The position numbers and the translations under genes were made by a program. From Rhizobium tibeticum (GTDB taxonomy: Bacteria; Pseudomonadota; Alphaproteobacteria; Rhizobiales; Rhizobiaceae): a stretch of DNA of 64,000 nucleotides. The notes beneath the pieces were generated by a model, which was given only the letters and a program-made list of their open reading frames with translations, was not told where the DNA came from and did no database searches. Location of the stretch: assembly GCF_900110205.1 (NCBI RefSeq), contig NZ_FOCV01000005.1:220106-284105 (forward strand), in the 5' to 3' direction. Positions 8,688 to 17,735 of the stretch are shown in pieces. Position 1 is the stretch's first letter, and the number at the start of each line of letters is the position of its first letter.

Positions 8688-9155
8688 TCAGCTCCTGGCA
8701 AGCAACTCGGCGAGTTGGTCGGCGCATTTGCCCCAGCCTTCGTGGAAGCCCATCTGCTCGTGCTGTTCCTTGTCGGCCGCCGTCCAGTGTCGGGCCTTTG
8801 CGGTGTATTTCGTCCGCCCGTTGCCGAGGTCTTCGAGCAGGACGATGCCGACGAAGAACGGCTTTTCGGATGGCACCCAGGCACTGGTGAATGCATCGGT
8901 GAAAACGATCTTCTCGTTTTCGACGATCTCCAGATAGACCCCGCGGTTCGCAAACTCCCGGCCGTCGGGGCTGCGCATGACGATGAGGTTCGAGCCGCCG
9001 GGACGCACGTCGAGTTTTGCGTCTGCAATGCTCCAGGGACGCGGAACGAACCATTCCTTCATCAGCACAGGATCGGTCCAGGCCCTGAAGATCTTCTCGC
9101 GCGGGGCATCGAATTGCCGGACGAGAACCAGTTCGTGTTGGGCTTCTGCGGTCAT
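8688..9155 (-). CDS. SRPBCC (AHSA1-like) protein
   Basis: 155 residues. The pattern LVLVRQFDAPREKIFRAWTD at the N-terminus, then MKEWFVPRPW and FVGIVLLEDLGNGRTKYT, and a C-terminal long helix ending with WGKCADQLAELLA, is that of the START/SRPBCC superfamily related to activator of Hsp90 ATPase homolog 1. The fold forms a deep hydrophobic ligand cavity; no ligand is known. GGAGGAATGCTGAA precedes the ATG, an excellent ribosome-binding site. It sits between an ECF42 sigma gene and doxX, all on the minus strand, so it is plausibly in the same regulon. Confidence 0.82.
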   Translation of the reverse strand: MTAEAQHELVLVRQFDAPREKIFRAWTDPVLMKEWFVPRPWSIADAKLDVRPGGSNLIVMRSPDGREFANRGVYLEIVENEKIVFTDAFTSAWVPSEKPFFVGIVLLEDLGNGRTKYTAKARHWTAADKEQHEQMGFHEGWGKCADQLAELLARS

Positions 9156-9255
9156 TTCAGCATTCCTCCTGTTGAGCGAAACCTGTTTTTGATCAGGTTG
9201 TTACAAGGACGTGGGAGGGTTTCCGGTTCCGACAACCGGATATGACTTTTGAGAA

Positions 9256-10515
9256 TTATTTCGCGATCGGTTGCGCCGCCCCGTGGACGAGGCTGTCGAT
9301 CTGCTGGCGGATGTGGGCAGCTTCCGCTGCGGAATGAGCAAGCGCAATGGCGCGATCGAAGGCCTCGTGCGCCTCACGGGTGCGACCGAGTTGCTTCAAA
9401 AGGCCGCCTCGCAGACCGTGGTAGTAGAAATAGCCGTCGAGCTTGTCGCCGAGTGTTTCGACAAGTGCCAGCGCCTCTTGCGGGCCGCTGAGCTTGGAAA
9501 CCGCGACGGCGCGGTTGAGCGTGATCACCGGCGACGGCTGGACACGCTCCAGCGCACGATAAAGCAGCTCGATCTCTTCCCAATCGGTATCCTCGGCGCG
9601 CTTGGCACGAGAATGCAGCGCTGCGATCGCTGCCTGCAGCTGGTAGGGTCCGGGCTGGCGATGACGGATCGCCTTGTCGAGCAACGCCAGCGCCTCGTTG
9701 ATCAGCTCGCGATTCCAGAGCGAGCGGTCCTGATCCTCGAGCAGTACGATATCGTTTTCGCGGTTAAAGCGGGCCCGACGCCGCGAAATCTGCAGCAGCA
9801 TCAGCGCAAGCAGGCCCATCAGCTCTGGCTCGCCGGGAAAGATGCGCAGCAAAAGGCGCGCGAGGCGGATCGCCTCGTCGCTGAAAGCGCAGGCCTCGTG
9901 CTTCGGATCGGCTTGGCTGTAGCCCTCGTTGAAGATCAGATAGATCATCGTGCTGACGATTGAGAGCCGTTCGGCACGTTCCTGCGCATCCGGCGTCTCG
10001 AAGGGAACGCCGGCCTTGGCAACACGCGCCTTGGCTCGCGTGATCCGCTGCTCCATGGCGCTTTCGCTGACGAGGAAGGCACGCGCGATCTGCTGCACGC
10101 TAAGTCCCGAGACGATGCGCAGCGCCAAAGCGATCTGCTGCGTGGCCGGCAGATCCGGGTGGCAGCAGATGAAGAGCAGCCGCAGGATATCGTCGCGATA
10201 GTTGGAATCGTCCAGCCGTTCGGCAATGTCGTTTTCGGCGTCGCCGGTATCGGAAATCAGTTCCTCATCGGGAAGCGCCTGTGTCTTCGAGCGCTTGCGC
10301 ACAGCGTCGATGCCGCTGTTGCGGCCGACGAAGATCAGCCATGCCGTCGGATCGCGCGGCGGTCCCTTGTCCGGCCAGGTGCGGATGGCGCGCAGGCAGG
10401 CCTCCTGAAAGGCCTCCTCCGCGATATCGAGATCGCGGAAGTATCTGAGCAGCGCACCAAGCGCCTTCGGTCGGGCCGAAGCAAGCGTCACGTCGATCCA
10501 GGCAATGTCTGTCAT
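9256..10515 (-). CDS. ECF42-type RNA polymerase sigma factor with C-terminal TPR extension
   Basis: 419 residues, twice the size of a plain ECF sigma factor. Sigma region 2 is at about residues 8-75 (DIAEEAFQEACLRAIRTWP, then PTAWLIFVGRN) and region 4 at about 120-175 (LSVQQIARAFLVSESAMEQRITRAKAR). A roughly 220-residue helical C-terminal domain (DUF6596/TPR-like) includes the family hallmark YLIFNEGY. No anti-sigma factor gene is adjacent; in ECF42 proteins the TPR-like extension controls activity instead. The 4-bp overlap with the upstream DGPF gene and the typical DGPF partnership support the group. It should direct transcription of the DGPF operon and possibly the nearby SRPBCC/DoxX genes. 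Confidence 0.88.
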   Translation of the reverse strand: MTDIAWIDVTLASARPKALGALLRYFRDLDIAEEAFQEACLRAIRTWPDKGPPRDPTAWLIFVGRNSGIDAVRKRSKTQALPDEELISDTGDAENDIAERLDDSNYRDDILRLLFICCHPDLPATQQIALALRIVSGLSVQQIARAFLVSESAMEQRITRAKARVAKAGVPFETPDAQERAERLSIVSTMIYLIFNEGYSQADPKHEACAFSDEAIRLARLLLRIFPGEPELMGLLALMLLQISRRRARFNRENDIVLLEDQDRSLWNRELINEALALLDKAIRHRQPGPYQLQAAIAALHSRAKRAEDTDWEEIELLYRALERVQPSPVITLNRAVAVSKLSGPQEALALVETLGDKLDGYFYYHGLRGGLLKQLGRTREAHEAFDRAIALAHSAAEAAHIRQQIDSLVHGAAQPIAK

Positions 10516-10886
10516 GTCGAAGAAGCTCCCGGCCGGAACACGTAGAACGGCCGAATTTCATAAGAGGTGGAACCCGGATTGACCGCAGACAGCTCCTTCG
10601 AGAACGCGACCGCCTCCTCCAGAGTATCGAAATCAACCACGTAAAAACCGAGGAGCGCTTCCTTCGTCTCCGCAAAGGGACCGTCGAGGACAAGCGGCTC
10701 TTCCTTGCCCTTGCGCACGGTGGTGGCCGCGGTCGTCGGCATCAGCCGGCCCACAGGACCAAGCTTGCCGCGCTCGGCCAATGGTGCCTGGACGGCATAG
10801 AGCTTCGCCATCACGGCCTCCTCCTCCTCGCTGGTCCAGGAGAACACCGTCTCTTCATTCGCATAACAAAGGATTGCATAAAGCAT
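10512..10886 (-). CDS. YciI/DGPF-domain protein, partner of ECF42
   Basis: 124 residues, a single YCII-related dimeric ferredoxin-like domain. The DGPF signature is at residues 68-71 within LVLDGPFAETKE, and the C-terminus has YEIRPFYV. DGPF proteins are co-transcribed with ECF42 sigma factors across bacteria, and their biochemical role is unknown. A GGAAGAGGAG ribosome site precedes the ATG. The stop overlaps the sigma factor start by ATGA, which indicates translational coupling. Confidence 0.88.
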   Translation of the reverse strand: MLYAILCYANEETVFSWTSEEEEAVMAKLYAVQAPLAERGKLGPVGRLMPTTAATTVRKGKEEPLVLDGPFAETKEALLGFYVVDFDTLEEAVAFSKELSAVNPGSTSYEIRPFYVFRPGASST

Positions 10887-10905
10887 GTCTTACTCCTCTT
10901 CCTGA

Positions 10906-10934
10906 ATGACGAAGGAGTAGCGCGACATCCGACA
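10906..10934 (-). promoter_or_regulatory. Candidate ECF42-dependent promoter
   Basis: On the minus strand TGTCGG (10929-10934) is followed after 17 bp by CGTCAT (10906-10911), about 20-48 bp before the DGPF start codon. Published ECF42 promoters have a TGTCGA-like -35 and a CGTC-like -10, so this fits autoregulation of the DGPF-sigma operon. The resulting leader would be very short, about 12 nt. Confidence 0.45.
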
Positions 10935-11046
10935 GGACGCAGCAAAAAATTACAGCGCGCAGAAGGAGATGCTAAGCGTTCGCCGGCAGCGCCAGGCGTG
11001 GCGAATGCGGCGTAAGGCAAAACAGACGGCCGTCGGCTACGGTGCT

Positions 11047-11070
11047 GTCCCGGCTGAACACTGCCGGGAC
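11047..11070 (-). terminator. Hairpin downstream of the MYG1 gene
   Basis: A perfect 8-bp inverted repeat (GTCCCGGC / GCCGGGAC, 8-nt loop) starts about 10 bp after the stop codon. There is no U-run, so it may be a weak terminator or an mRNA 3'-end stabiliser. Confidence 0.45.
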
Positions 11071-11079
11071 TGGTAAGCG

Positions 11080-12030
11080 CTACGCTACCTCAGCCCCATT
11101 CGTTCGGCCTGACCCGACGGCAACGACCTCCTGCACTGCCAACTCCGCCATGGCCAACGCGGCCTGGCGGGTCTTGGCGGCGGCGACGAAGCGGCCGTTA
11201 TGGCAGAACGTTGCGCCCTCCACGCCGCAAGCGGCCTCAAGATCGCCATTGGTCAGGCCGGCCCAGCTTGCGGGCAGGTCTGCCCGCAGCTCGAACCCCT
11301 CTTCGGCCCGTCGAATGCCGGTCAAGCACCAATCCTTTTCCCGCGGATGAACGACAAACAGCAGGTGGTCGGCGCCTGCCTTCACGATGGCGGGACGGAA
11401 AGGCATTCCTGTCGGAAGTTCCAGAACGCGCGCTTGACCGGCACGCTCGATTGCCTGAAAGACCAGCGCTTCGGCCCGCAATTTGGCAACGCCTTTGGCA
11501 ATCTTCGCCTCGACGAAACTGCGGGCAATGGCGACGGCGTTTTGGAATCCGCGATCTTCGGCTTCCGGATCCGTCTCGTCGAAGGCCGGCTTCAAGGTTT
11601 CCAGCAGGGCCGGCAGCGTCAGCCCGGCCAGTGGGCCGGACGGGCTGAGTACACCGTTGTCCGTGAGATCGACCGGCAGCACGAAGCTTAGATCGAAGGC
11701 GGCATGCACCGCCTCGATGTGGGCCTCAGGAACACCGGCAGCGACGAGGTAGTCGCGGCCGTAGTGCTTCCAGATCAGACCGAACGAGCTGTAGGGCTGC
11801 CCATCCTCGCGCAGGGGCGCACCACGCTGATGGTGATCGAAAATGCGCGCTGCGGCGTCATACCCGCCGCCGACGTCATAGATGATGCGGTCCGCGCCCG
11901 GCGTGATCCACTCCGACGCCCTGCTGCGGATCAGGCGGGCTTGCGGGAAAAGCCGGGTCAGGATGACGCTGGACAGCACTTCATCGGCATGGAAGCCACC
12001 GGAATGGGTGACGAGGAAATCGGGGATCAT
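11080..12030 (-). CDS. MYG1 family DHH-like hydrolase
   Basis: 316 residues. The N-terminal motif THSGGFHADEV (residues 8-18), then IIYDVGG and FDHHQRG, are the metal-binding motifs of the MYG1/GAMM1 family, which belongs to the DHH phosphoesterase superfamily. Eukaryotic MYG1 is a 3'-5' RNA exonuclease acting in nucleus and mitochondrion; bacterial members are uncharacterised but keep the metal site. The length and motifs are normal, so activity is expected. It is transcribed alone, divergent from the poorly coding region 12031-12600. Confidence 0.87.
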   Translation of the reverse strand: MIPDFLVTHSGGFHADEVLSSVILTRLFPQARLIRSRASEWITPGADRIIYDVGGGYDAAARIFDHHQRGAPLREDGQPYSSFGLIWKHYGRDYLVAAGVPEAHIEAVHAAFDLSFVLPVDLTDNGVLSPSGPLAGLTLPALLETLKPAFDETDPEAEDRGFQNAVAIARSFVEAKIAKGVAKLRAEALVFQAIERAGQARVLELPTGMPFRPAIVKAGADHLLFVVHPREKDWCLTGIRRAEEGFELRADLPASWAGLTNGDLEAACGVEGATFCHNGRFVAAAKTRQAALAMAELAVQEVVAVGSGRTNGAEVA

Positions 12031-12601
12031 GCCAGGATGCGCCTTGTTGTTAGCTGGGGACCGCTTGCGGTTGGCATCACATAACCATTGCTGGCCGCCA
12101 TCTCAACCGGTCATTTGCCGAACCGAGGGTCGTGATCGAAGCACGGTGGGTGTCGCCTGCCAACTGTGGCTAGCATTCGGCCGCGCCATCAGGCCGCCAC
12201 CTTTCGTCGGAATTGCTCCGCAATCTCAAACGTCATACGTCCGAGACAATCGTGAAACCCGCTTTCCGCCTGCTTGCCGCCTTTGCGCTCCTCGCCTGCC
12301 TCGACGACGGCGTTCTTGCCGCGTCCGCGCGCGGTTCAGGAGCCAACCTTGACCGACAAGAATCCGAAGACGAAGAAGCCGTTCACCAAGGACGAGTTCA
12401 TTGCCTTTGCCGGTGACTATCTCGGCGCCGACATTATCTTCTGGAGCACCGCGACGCCGTGGTTGCATCGCTGACGCAGCGATTTGGCGGCATCTGGCTC
12501 TCCGCGAATGCACGCTCGCGGTGCAAATTACGCCGCACCCCTCGTTTTTGACGTATTTTGCCTATCTATTTCGCTGCACTGCACAAATCGGAGGGCGGTC
12601 A
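12031..12601. other. Mostly non-coding interval between MYG1 and the acyltransferase
   Basis: Apart from the possible small frame at 12349-12474 and the signal-peptide-like stretch near 12252-12340, I see no gene here. It must hold the divergent promoters for MYG1 (minus) and for the broken acyltransferase (plus). No convincing operator or RNA structure was found. Confidence 0.5.
12349..12474 (+). CDS. Possible 41-residue small protein
   Basis: A TTG start with AGGAG six bases upstream opens a 41-residue frame beginning MTDKNPKTKKPFTKDEF and ending at TGA 12472-12474. The N-terminus is lysine-rich and the C-terminus contains hydrophobic and tryptophan residues (FWSTATPW). I do not recognise a family. 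Just upstream, in another frame, a signal-peptide-like stretch begins near 12252 (hydrophobic run with ALLACLDDG). This could alternatively be the remains of one frameshifted secreted protein. Support is only the ribosome site and composition. Confidence 0.3.
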   Translation: MTDKNPKTKKPFTKDEFIAFAGDYLGADIIFWSTATPWLHR

Positions 12602-13622
12602 TTGCAGCAGAAAACCCGCATCGATTGGCTGGATATCGCCAAGGGTATGTCCATCATTCTTGTGGTGATCTACCACACCCTCCTACCACGACGTCCACGA
12701 CATGGCCCCTGACCTCTATGCGCGCCTTAGCAGCATCATGACGCCGATCCGGATGCCATTGTTCTTTACGGTTTCAGGCTTCCTGGCTGCCTCGGCGATG
12801 CGTGCCTCGTGGGGCGACTTCCTGCGCCGCAAGATCTGGCTGCTCGTCTATCTCTTCGCGATCTGGAACACCGCGCGCTGGCTGTTCTTCCGTTACGTGC
12901 AGACGAACGTTCTGGTGCCGACCGAAGGAAGCGACCCCTATCAATTGCTCGAAATGTGGTGGGCGCCAAACACCGGCATCTGGTTCATCTGGGCGCTCGC
13001 CATCTTCATGGTCGCGACGAAGCTTCTCTGCCCCATCCGCCACCCGACCACAATCGCAATTGCCGCACTGATCTCGATCCTGACCTTCGGCGAGCACCTG
13101 TCGATCGATCTCTTCACCCACCGCAACGTACTGCAGTATTTCGTCTTTTTCCTATTCGGCTGCTGGTACGGGAAGCCGGTGGTCGACGCGATCACAAAGC
13201 GTCCGCTGCTGACGGCTTGTGCGGGCTTGCTCATCTTCGCCGCGCTCTACGTGCTGCGCTGGAGACTGCAGGCCATCGAGAAAGGTAGCTGGGCGCTGGT
13301 CTCCTCGATCGCCGGTCTTGCGTGGCTATGCGGGACGGCCGTACTGATGTCGCGTTTGCAATCGGTGCGCCACGCCTTCGCCTATTTCGGGCGCAACACG
13401 CTGCCGGTCTACGTGACCCATGTGATGATCGTGTCACTGGTGGTCGCCCTGGTTGCCACGATCGTTGGAAGCAATGCGGCAAGCGGCTACATCACCGCGC
13501 CGCTGGTGGTGGTCTTTGCGATCGGCCTATCGCTTGCGATCAGGGCAATCGCCGATCGCAGCTGTGCCGGCTGGCTCTACACGCCGCCGACGCGGCGCCA
13601 ACAGCAGGCCGTGCCCGCCTGA
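12602..13622 (+). pseudogene. Acyltransferase family (type 3) membrane protein, frameshifted
   Basis: A TTG start at 12602 with GGAGG at 12590-12594 opens QQKTRIDWLDIAKGMSIILVVIYHT, the classic N-terminus of acyltransferase_3 (OafA/Fuc4NAc-like) membrane proteins. That frame ends at a stop near 12712. The rest of the family (RMPLFFTVSGFLAA onward, about ten membrane segments) continues in the +1 frame from about 12690 to 13622. Removing one C from the CCC run at 12678-12680 would restore a continuous reading (IYHTSYHDVHDMAPD) of about 339 residues. Either the gene is recently inactivated or the extra C is a sequencing error. A downstream ATG at 12702 would give a protein lacking the first helix and its catalytic histidine. 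Confidence 0.75.
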
Positions 13623-13641
13623 ATGACCGCAATCTCAGGAG

Positions 13642-14049
13642 CTAGGCGGCGCGCTCGATCGAAACTGCCACGCCGCGGCGCAGCGAATTGCTGACCATAG
13701 AGATCGCCTTCGCCCGCTCGACCACCTGCTCGGCACTCGTGCCGTCTTGCCCATGGCAAGCGACTTTCATCACCGCCGATTTCGCTATGATCGGCTTGCC
13801 CTCGAGCTCGAGGATGACCGAGACTGCGATCTTCCCAAGTGAGACGCCCATCTCGTCAGCGGCGTAGCGCAGGTCGTTGCAGAAGCAACCGCCGAGCGCC
13901 AATGCCAGAAGCTGCGCGCCATTGAATCCGAGCCCCTGCCCGCCGGCCTTACCCTCGGGACGATCGACAACGACGGTGTGCGAACCTGCCCATCCCATCG
14001 CCGCCTGCGTGCCCTCGACATTCCGCAACTCCACCGTGACTGCAACCAT
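13642..14049 (-). CDS. OsmC family peroxiredoxin-like protein
   Basis: 135 residues, one OsmC domain. The reactive cysteine lies in LALGGCFCNDLRYAA near residue 55 and the second in MKVACHGQDG near residue 94, the pair that reduces organic hydroperoxides in OsmC/Ohr proteins. It is shorter than OsmC of E. coli and belongs to the broader OsmC-like group, so peroxide specificity is uncertain. It is convergent with the acyltransferase pseudogene, 20 bp away, and divergent from the HNH gene. Confidence 0.8.
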   Translation of the reverse strand: MVAVTVELRNVEGTQAAMGWAGSHTVVVDRPEGKAGGQGLGFNGAQLLALALGGCFCNDLRYAADEMGVSLGKIAVSVILELEGKPIIAKSAVMKVACHGQDGTSAEQVVERAKAISMVSNSLRRGVAVSIERAA

Positions 14050-14159
14050 GCCAACTCCTCCGCGGCTAAACAGGCAAGTCCAAGAGCGCCGCAGTTTGGC
14101 GCGACGCGACCGGAAACTCGGTGCATATTATCCGCATCGATCGGTCGGGAGACAAGGAC

Positions 14160-15203
14160 ATGACGCCCTCACCGTATTTGAATGACCCCAAGGTCTACAT
14201 CGACACCGACACCTTCATCGATCTCATCAACAAAAGGACACGGTGCCTAATCTGTTGCGAAGCCCTCGAGAGCAAGGTGGTCAACCGGGAACACGTCCTG
14301 CCCAAATGGATTCTGCGGAAGTATGACCTTTACGACAAGGAGCTCACTCTGCCCCACGAATACCATGGTCGGCGATACGATCGCCACACGATCCCCTGCT
14401 GCAAGGACTGCAATTCGCTGCTTGGACGGAAGCTGGAGCAGCCGGTGCGACGATTGACGGAAGGCGGATACGCAAAACTTCTGCGACACCTTGACGATGA
14501 CGGGCACCGTGTGCTGTTTGCCTGGCTTTGCTGGATCTTCCTGAAATTCCTGATCAAGGACGGCGCCATCGCGATCAAGCCGGATCACCGGGTGGACGCC
14601 GTCGTGGAAGACAAGGACACCGATTGGGCGACACTCCATCACATCCATTGCATCGCCAGATCCCCCTATACCGGCGCACGCATTGCGCCAGAAGTGCTGG
14701 GCTCGGTGGTCATCCTTGCGATTGACGACGATCGCTATCGCGAGGACTTCGACTTCGTCACCGTCCACGAAACTCAAACCATCATGATCCGACTCGGCGA
14801 TCTTGCCATCATCGCCAATCTGAGTGACAGCGGCCGCTCGATGGACATCATTCACCGTTTCGTCCTGCCCGGAAAACAGGAGAGGTTCACCATCCTGCAG
14901 GCACTGGAAATCTGCGCGGATATGGCGGCAACGACAACGCGGATCAACGCCAAGCCCGTCTACTTCACGCGCATAGACCAAGCCACGGGCCGTCCCTCGA
15001 TCCATGCGGACCTCCCCGTCCACGAAGCAAATCCTGTCGATCCGAGCACGCGCGCCGCAATATTCGAACTCGTCTACAGGGAGCATCTGCCGCACCTGAA
15101 GATAGCGGGCAACGACATGTCCGCCCTGCAGGCCATCAGGGAGAACCGTTTGACCTTCCTCGATCATCGCATGAGCCGGGCGGCCACCGAAATAAAGGAA
15201 TAG
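14160..15203 (+). CDS. HNH endonuclease-like protein with Cys4 zinc site, orphan
   Basis: 347 residues from the ATG at 14160, which has GGGAGACAAGGA upstream; a GTG 13 codons earlier is less well supported. The N-terminal 90 residues carry C29-x2-C32, then EHVLPKW (E44-H45) and C81-x2-C84-N85, a treble-clef zinc ribbon of the HNH type with an EH in place of the usual HH/DH. The remaining 250 residues match nothing I can name, and they could be a substrate or nucleic-acid-binding domain. No restriction, toxin or phage genes are adjacent, so its role is unknown. Possibilities are a stand-alone defence nuclease or a DNA-repair protein. The gene sits between osmC and glpK. Confidence 0.6.
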   Translation: MTPSPYLNDPKVYIDTDTFIDLINKRTRCLICCEALESKVVNREHVLPKWILRKYDLYDKELTLPHEYHGRRYDRHTIPCCKDCNSLLGRKLEQPVRRLTEGGYAKLLRHLDDDGHRVLFAWLCWIFLKFLIKDGAIAIKPDHRVDAVVEDKDTDWATLHHIHCIARSPYTGARIAPEVLGSVVILAIDDDRYREDFDFVTVHETQTIMIRLGDLAIIANLSDSGRSMDIIHRFVLPGKQERFTILQALEICADMAATTTRINAKPVYFTRIDQATGRPSIHADLPVHEANPVDPSTRAAIFELVYREHLPHLKIAGNDMSALQAIRENRLTFLDHRMSRAATEIKE

Positions 15204-15251
15204 GCAATTGCTTCCAGCATTTGCGGACGTTTGCTGAGATCGACGGCGCGC

Positions 15252-16745
15252 TCAGGCATCCGCAAGCGTGCGCTTGACGGCGCTGCGCCAGCCCTTGAGC
15301 TTCGCCGCGCGAGTCTTCTCGTCCATGGCGGGTTCAAAGCGATGGTTGCGCTTCCAGCTCTTGGCGAAGCCTTCACGATCCGGCCAGACACCGGCCCTGC
15401 TGCCGGCAAGCCAGGCCGCTCCGAGCGCCGTGGTTTCGAGGATGACCGGCCGGTCGACGGGCGCGTCGAGAATGTCTGCCAGCCGCTGCATCGTCCAGTC
15501 GGAGGCGACCATGCCACCATCGACGCGAAGAACGGTGCTCTCCACGCCGCCCTTCCAGTCCTTGTGCATGGCGTCAAGCAGATCGCGGGACTGGTAGCAG
15601 ACCGCCTCGAGGGCAGCGCGGGCGAATTCCTTCGGGCCGCTGTTGCGCGTCAGGCCGAAGATCGCCCCACGCGCATTCGCATCCCAATGCGGCGCGCCAA
15701 GACCGGTGAAGGCGGGAACCAGATAGACCTCCTGCGTCGGATCGGCAGCATCGGCAAGCTCGCCGGTGCGAGACGCCCTATCGATGATGCCGAGCCCGTC
15801 GCGAAGCCATTGCACGGCAGCGCCCGCGATGAAGATCGAGCCTTCCAGCGCATAGGTCGTTTCGCCGTTCAGCCGATAGGCGATCGTCGTCAGCAGCCGG
15901 TTCTTCGAACCCACGATGTCGCTGCCCGTGTTGAGCAGCGCGAAGCAGCCGGTGCCGTAGGTCGATTTCATCATACCGGGCTCGAAGCAGGCCTGCCCGA
16001 TGGTCGCCGCATGCTGATCGCCGGCGACGCCGAGGATGGGAATCTCCGCGCCAAGGATGGCTTTCTCGGTCATGCCGAAATCGTCGGCGCAGTCCTTCAC
16101 CTCAGGCAGCATCGCCGCCGGAACACGCAGGATATCGAGCAGAGCCCTGTCCCAGCAATTGTCGGAAATGTTGTACATCAGCGTGCGGGAGGCGTTCGTC
16201 GCATCAGTCGCGAACACCTTGCCGCCGGTCAGCCGCCAGATCAGGAAGGCATCGACGGTACCGAAGCACAATTCGCCCTTGGCGGCACGGGCCCGCGCAC
16301 CTTTGACGTTGGCGAGCAGCCACGACAGCTTGGTGCCAGAGAAATACGGATCAAGAAGAAGGCCGGTCTTCTTGGTGAACGTCTTTTCGAGATCCTGTCT
16401 TTTCAACTTGTCGCAATAACTTGCCGTGCGGCGGTCCTGCCAGACGATTGCGTTGTGGATCGGTTTGCCGCTTTCGCGTTCCCAGACGACGACGGTCTCG
16501 CGCTGATTGGTAATGCCGAGCGCCGCGATGTCTTTTGCCTGGATCCTGGCCTCACGGATCGCCATTTTGATGGTCGAGACGACGGAATCCCAGATTTCCT
16601 CCGGATCGTGCTCCACCCAACCGGATCGAGGGTAGATCTGGCGGAACTCCTTCTGGCCCGCACCGGCGATCTGCATTTGGCCATCGAAGACGATCGCCCG
16701 CGTCGATGTCGTCCCCTGATCGATTGCCAGAACATATCCGCTCAT
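15252..16745 (-). CDS. glpK: Glycerol kinase
   Basis: 497 residues, the usual length for GlpK. The FGGY-family ATPase motifs are complete: [12 protein letters not shown] at residue 7-18, [11 protein letters not shown] near 78-88, the glycerol-contacting DQHAATIG segment near 240-247, and the C-terminal [12 protein letters not shown]. The enzyme phosphorylates glycerol to glycerol-3-phosphate in the cytoplasm. No glpF or glpD is adjacent. It is divergent from bdhA, and the 179-bp gap holds both promoters. Confidence 0.95.
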   Translation of the reverse strand: MSGYVLAIDQGTTSTRAIVFDGQMQIAGAGQKEFRQIYPRSGWVEHDPEEIWDSVVSTIKMAIREARIQAKDIAALGITNQRETVVVWERESGKPIHNAIVWQDRRTASYCDKLKRQDLEKTFTKKTGLLLDPYFSGTKLSWLLANVKGARARAAKGELCFGTVDAFLIWRLTGGKVFATDATNASRTLMYNISDNCWDRALLDILRVPAAMLPEVKDCADDFGMTEKAILGAEIPILGVAGDQHAATIGQACFEPGMMKSTYGTGCFALLNTGSDIVGSKNRLLTTIAYRLNGETTYALEGSIFIAGAAVQWLRDGLGIIDRASRTGELADAADPTQEVYLVPAFTGLGAPHWDANARGAIFGLTRNSGPKEFARAALEAVCYQSRDLLDAMHKDWKGGVESTVLRVDGGMVASDWTMQRLADILDAPVDRPVILETTALGAAWLAGSRAGVWPDREGFAKSWKRNHRFEPAMDEKTRAAKLKGWRSAVKRTLADA

Positions 16746-16924
16746 GCCAGTCCTCCCGCTGATCGTGATTATCGGGAAAAATCAATAAGACAGGAGGGCG
16801 GGCGATGAAAGAACCTAGCCACCTCTTCGACACAAGAGAATTGCCGATAGCGCAATTGCCAGCAGAGATGCTTTGCGCATAACCTCACCTCGATTGCGTC
16901 GCAAAACGGCTTGAGGAGAAGAGA

Positions 16925-17701
16925 ATGGCCAGAACAATCGTCGTCACCGGATCCACCAGCGGCATCGGCCTTGCGATCGCGACAGCCTTTGCCGGCAAGG
17001 GCGACAACGTCGTCATCAACGGTTTCGGAAAGCCCGAGGAAATCAAGGCGATAGTCGAGAAGCTTGAATCGGCCTCGAAGGCGAAGGTGATCCATCATCC
17101 GGCCGACATGACGAAGCCAGCCGAAATCGCCGACCTGATCGAAACTGCCGCGAAGACCTGTGGTTCCGTCGATGTGCTGGTCAACAATGCCGGCATCCAG
17201 CATGTCGAGAAGATCGAGGATTTCCCGATCGAAAAGTGGGACCAGATCATCGCGATCAATCTGTCCAGCTCGTTTCACACCATGCGTGCCGCGATCCCGC
17301 TGATGAAGGCGAGGAAAAAGGGACGCATCATCAACATCGCCTCCGCGCACGGCTTGGTCGCCTCTCCGTTCAAATCCGCCTATGTCGCGGCAAAGCATGG
17401 TATATTGGGCCTGACGAAGACGGCGGCGCTGGAACTTGCCGAATTTGGCGTGACCGTGAATGCCATCTGCCCGGGCTATGTGCTGACGCCGCTCGTCGAG
17501 AAACAGATACCGGATACGGCCAAGGCACGCGGCATGACCGAGGAGCAAGTCAAGACCGAAGTGATCCTCAAGGCCCAGCCGACGCATGAATTCGTCAAGG
17601 CGGAAGAGATTGGGGCGCTGGCTCTCTACCTCGCAAGCGACGAAGCCCGGCAGGTGACCGGCACCCACATCTCGATTGACGGTGGCTGGACCGCGGCATA
17701 A
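16925..17701 (+). CDS. bdhA: D-3-hydroxybutyrate dehydrogenase
   Basis: 258 residues, a classical short-chain dehydrogenase. The NAD-binding TGSTSGIG is at residues 8-15, NNAG at 87-90, and the catalytic S140, Y153 and K157 are present. GAGGAGAAGAG precedes the ATG. The enzyme interconverts D-3-hydroxybutyrate and acetoacetate in the poly-3-hydroxybutyrate cycle. Its place directly ahead of xanthine dehydrogenase genes reproduces the mixed-function bdhA-xdhA2-xdhB2 operon described in S. meliloti, which supports the specific assignment over other SDRs. Confidence 0.93.
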   Translation: MARTIVVTGSTSGIGLAIATAFAGKGDNVVINGFGKPEEIKAIVEKLESASKAKVIHHPADMTKPAEIADLIETAAKTCGSVDVLVNNAGIQHVEKIEDFPIEKWDQIIAINLSSSFHTMRAAIPLMKARKKGRIINIASAHGLVASPFKSAYVAAKHGILGLTKTAALELAEFGVTVNAICPGYVLTPLVEKQIPDTAKARGMTEEQVKTEVILKAQPTHEFVKAEEIGALALYLASDEARQVTGTHISIDGGWTAA

Positions 17702-17735
17702 CCATTCAAAATAAAGATAAAAACCAAGGAACGAT

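Noticed and set aside
15231..16808. 525-codon plus-strand frame opposite glpK
   Set aside because: Shadow of glpK; lacks motifs.
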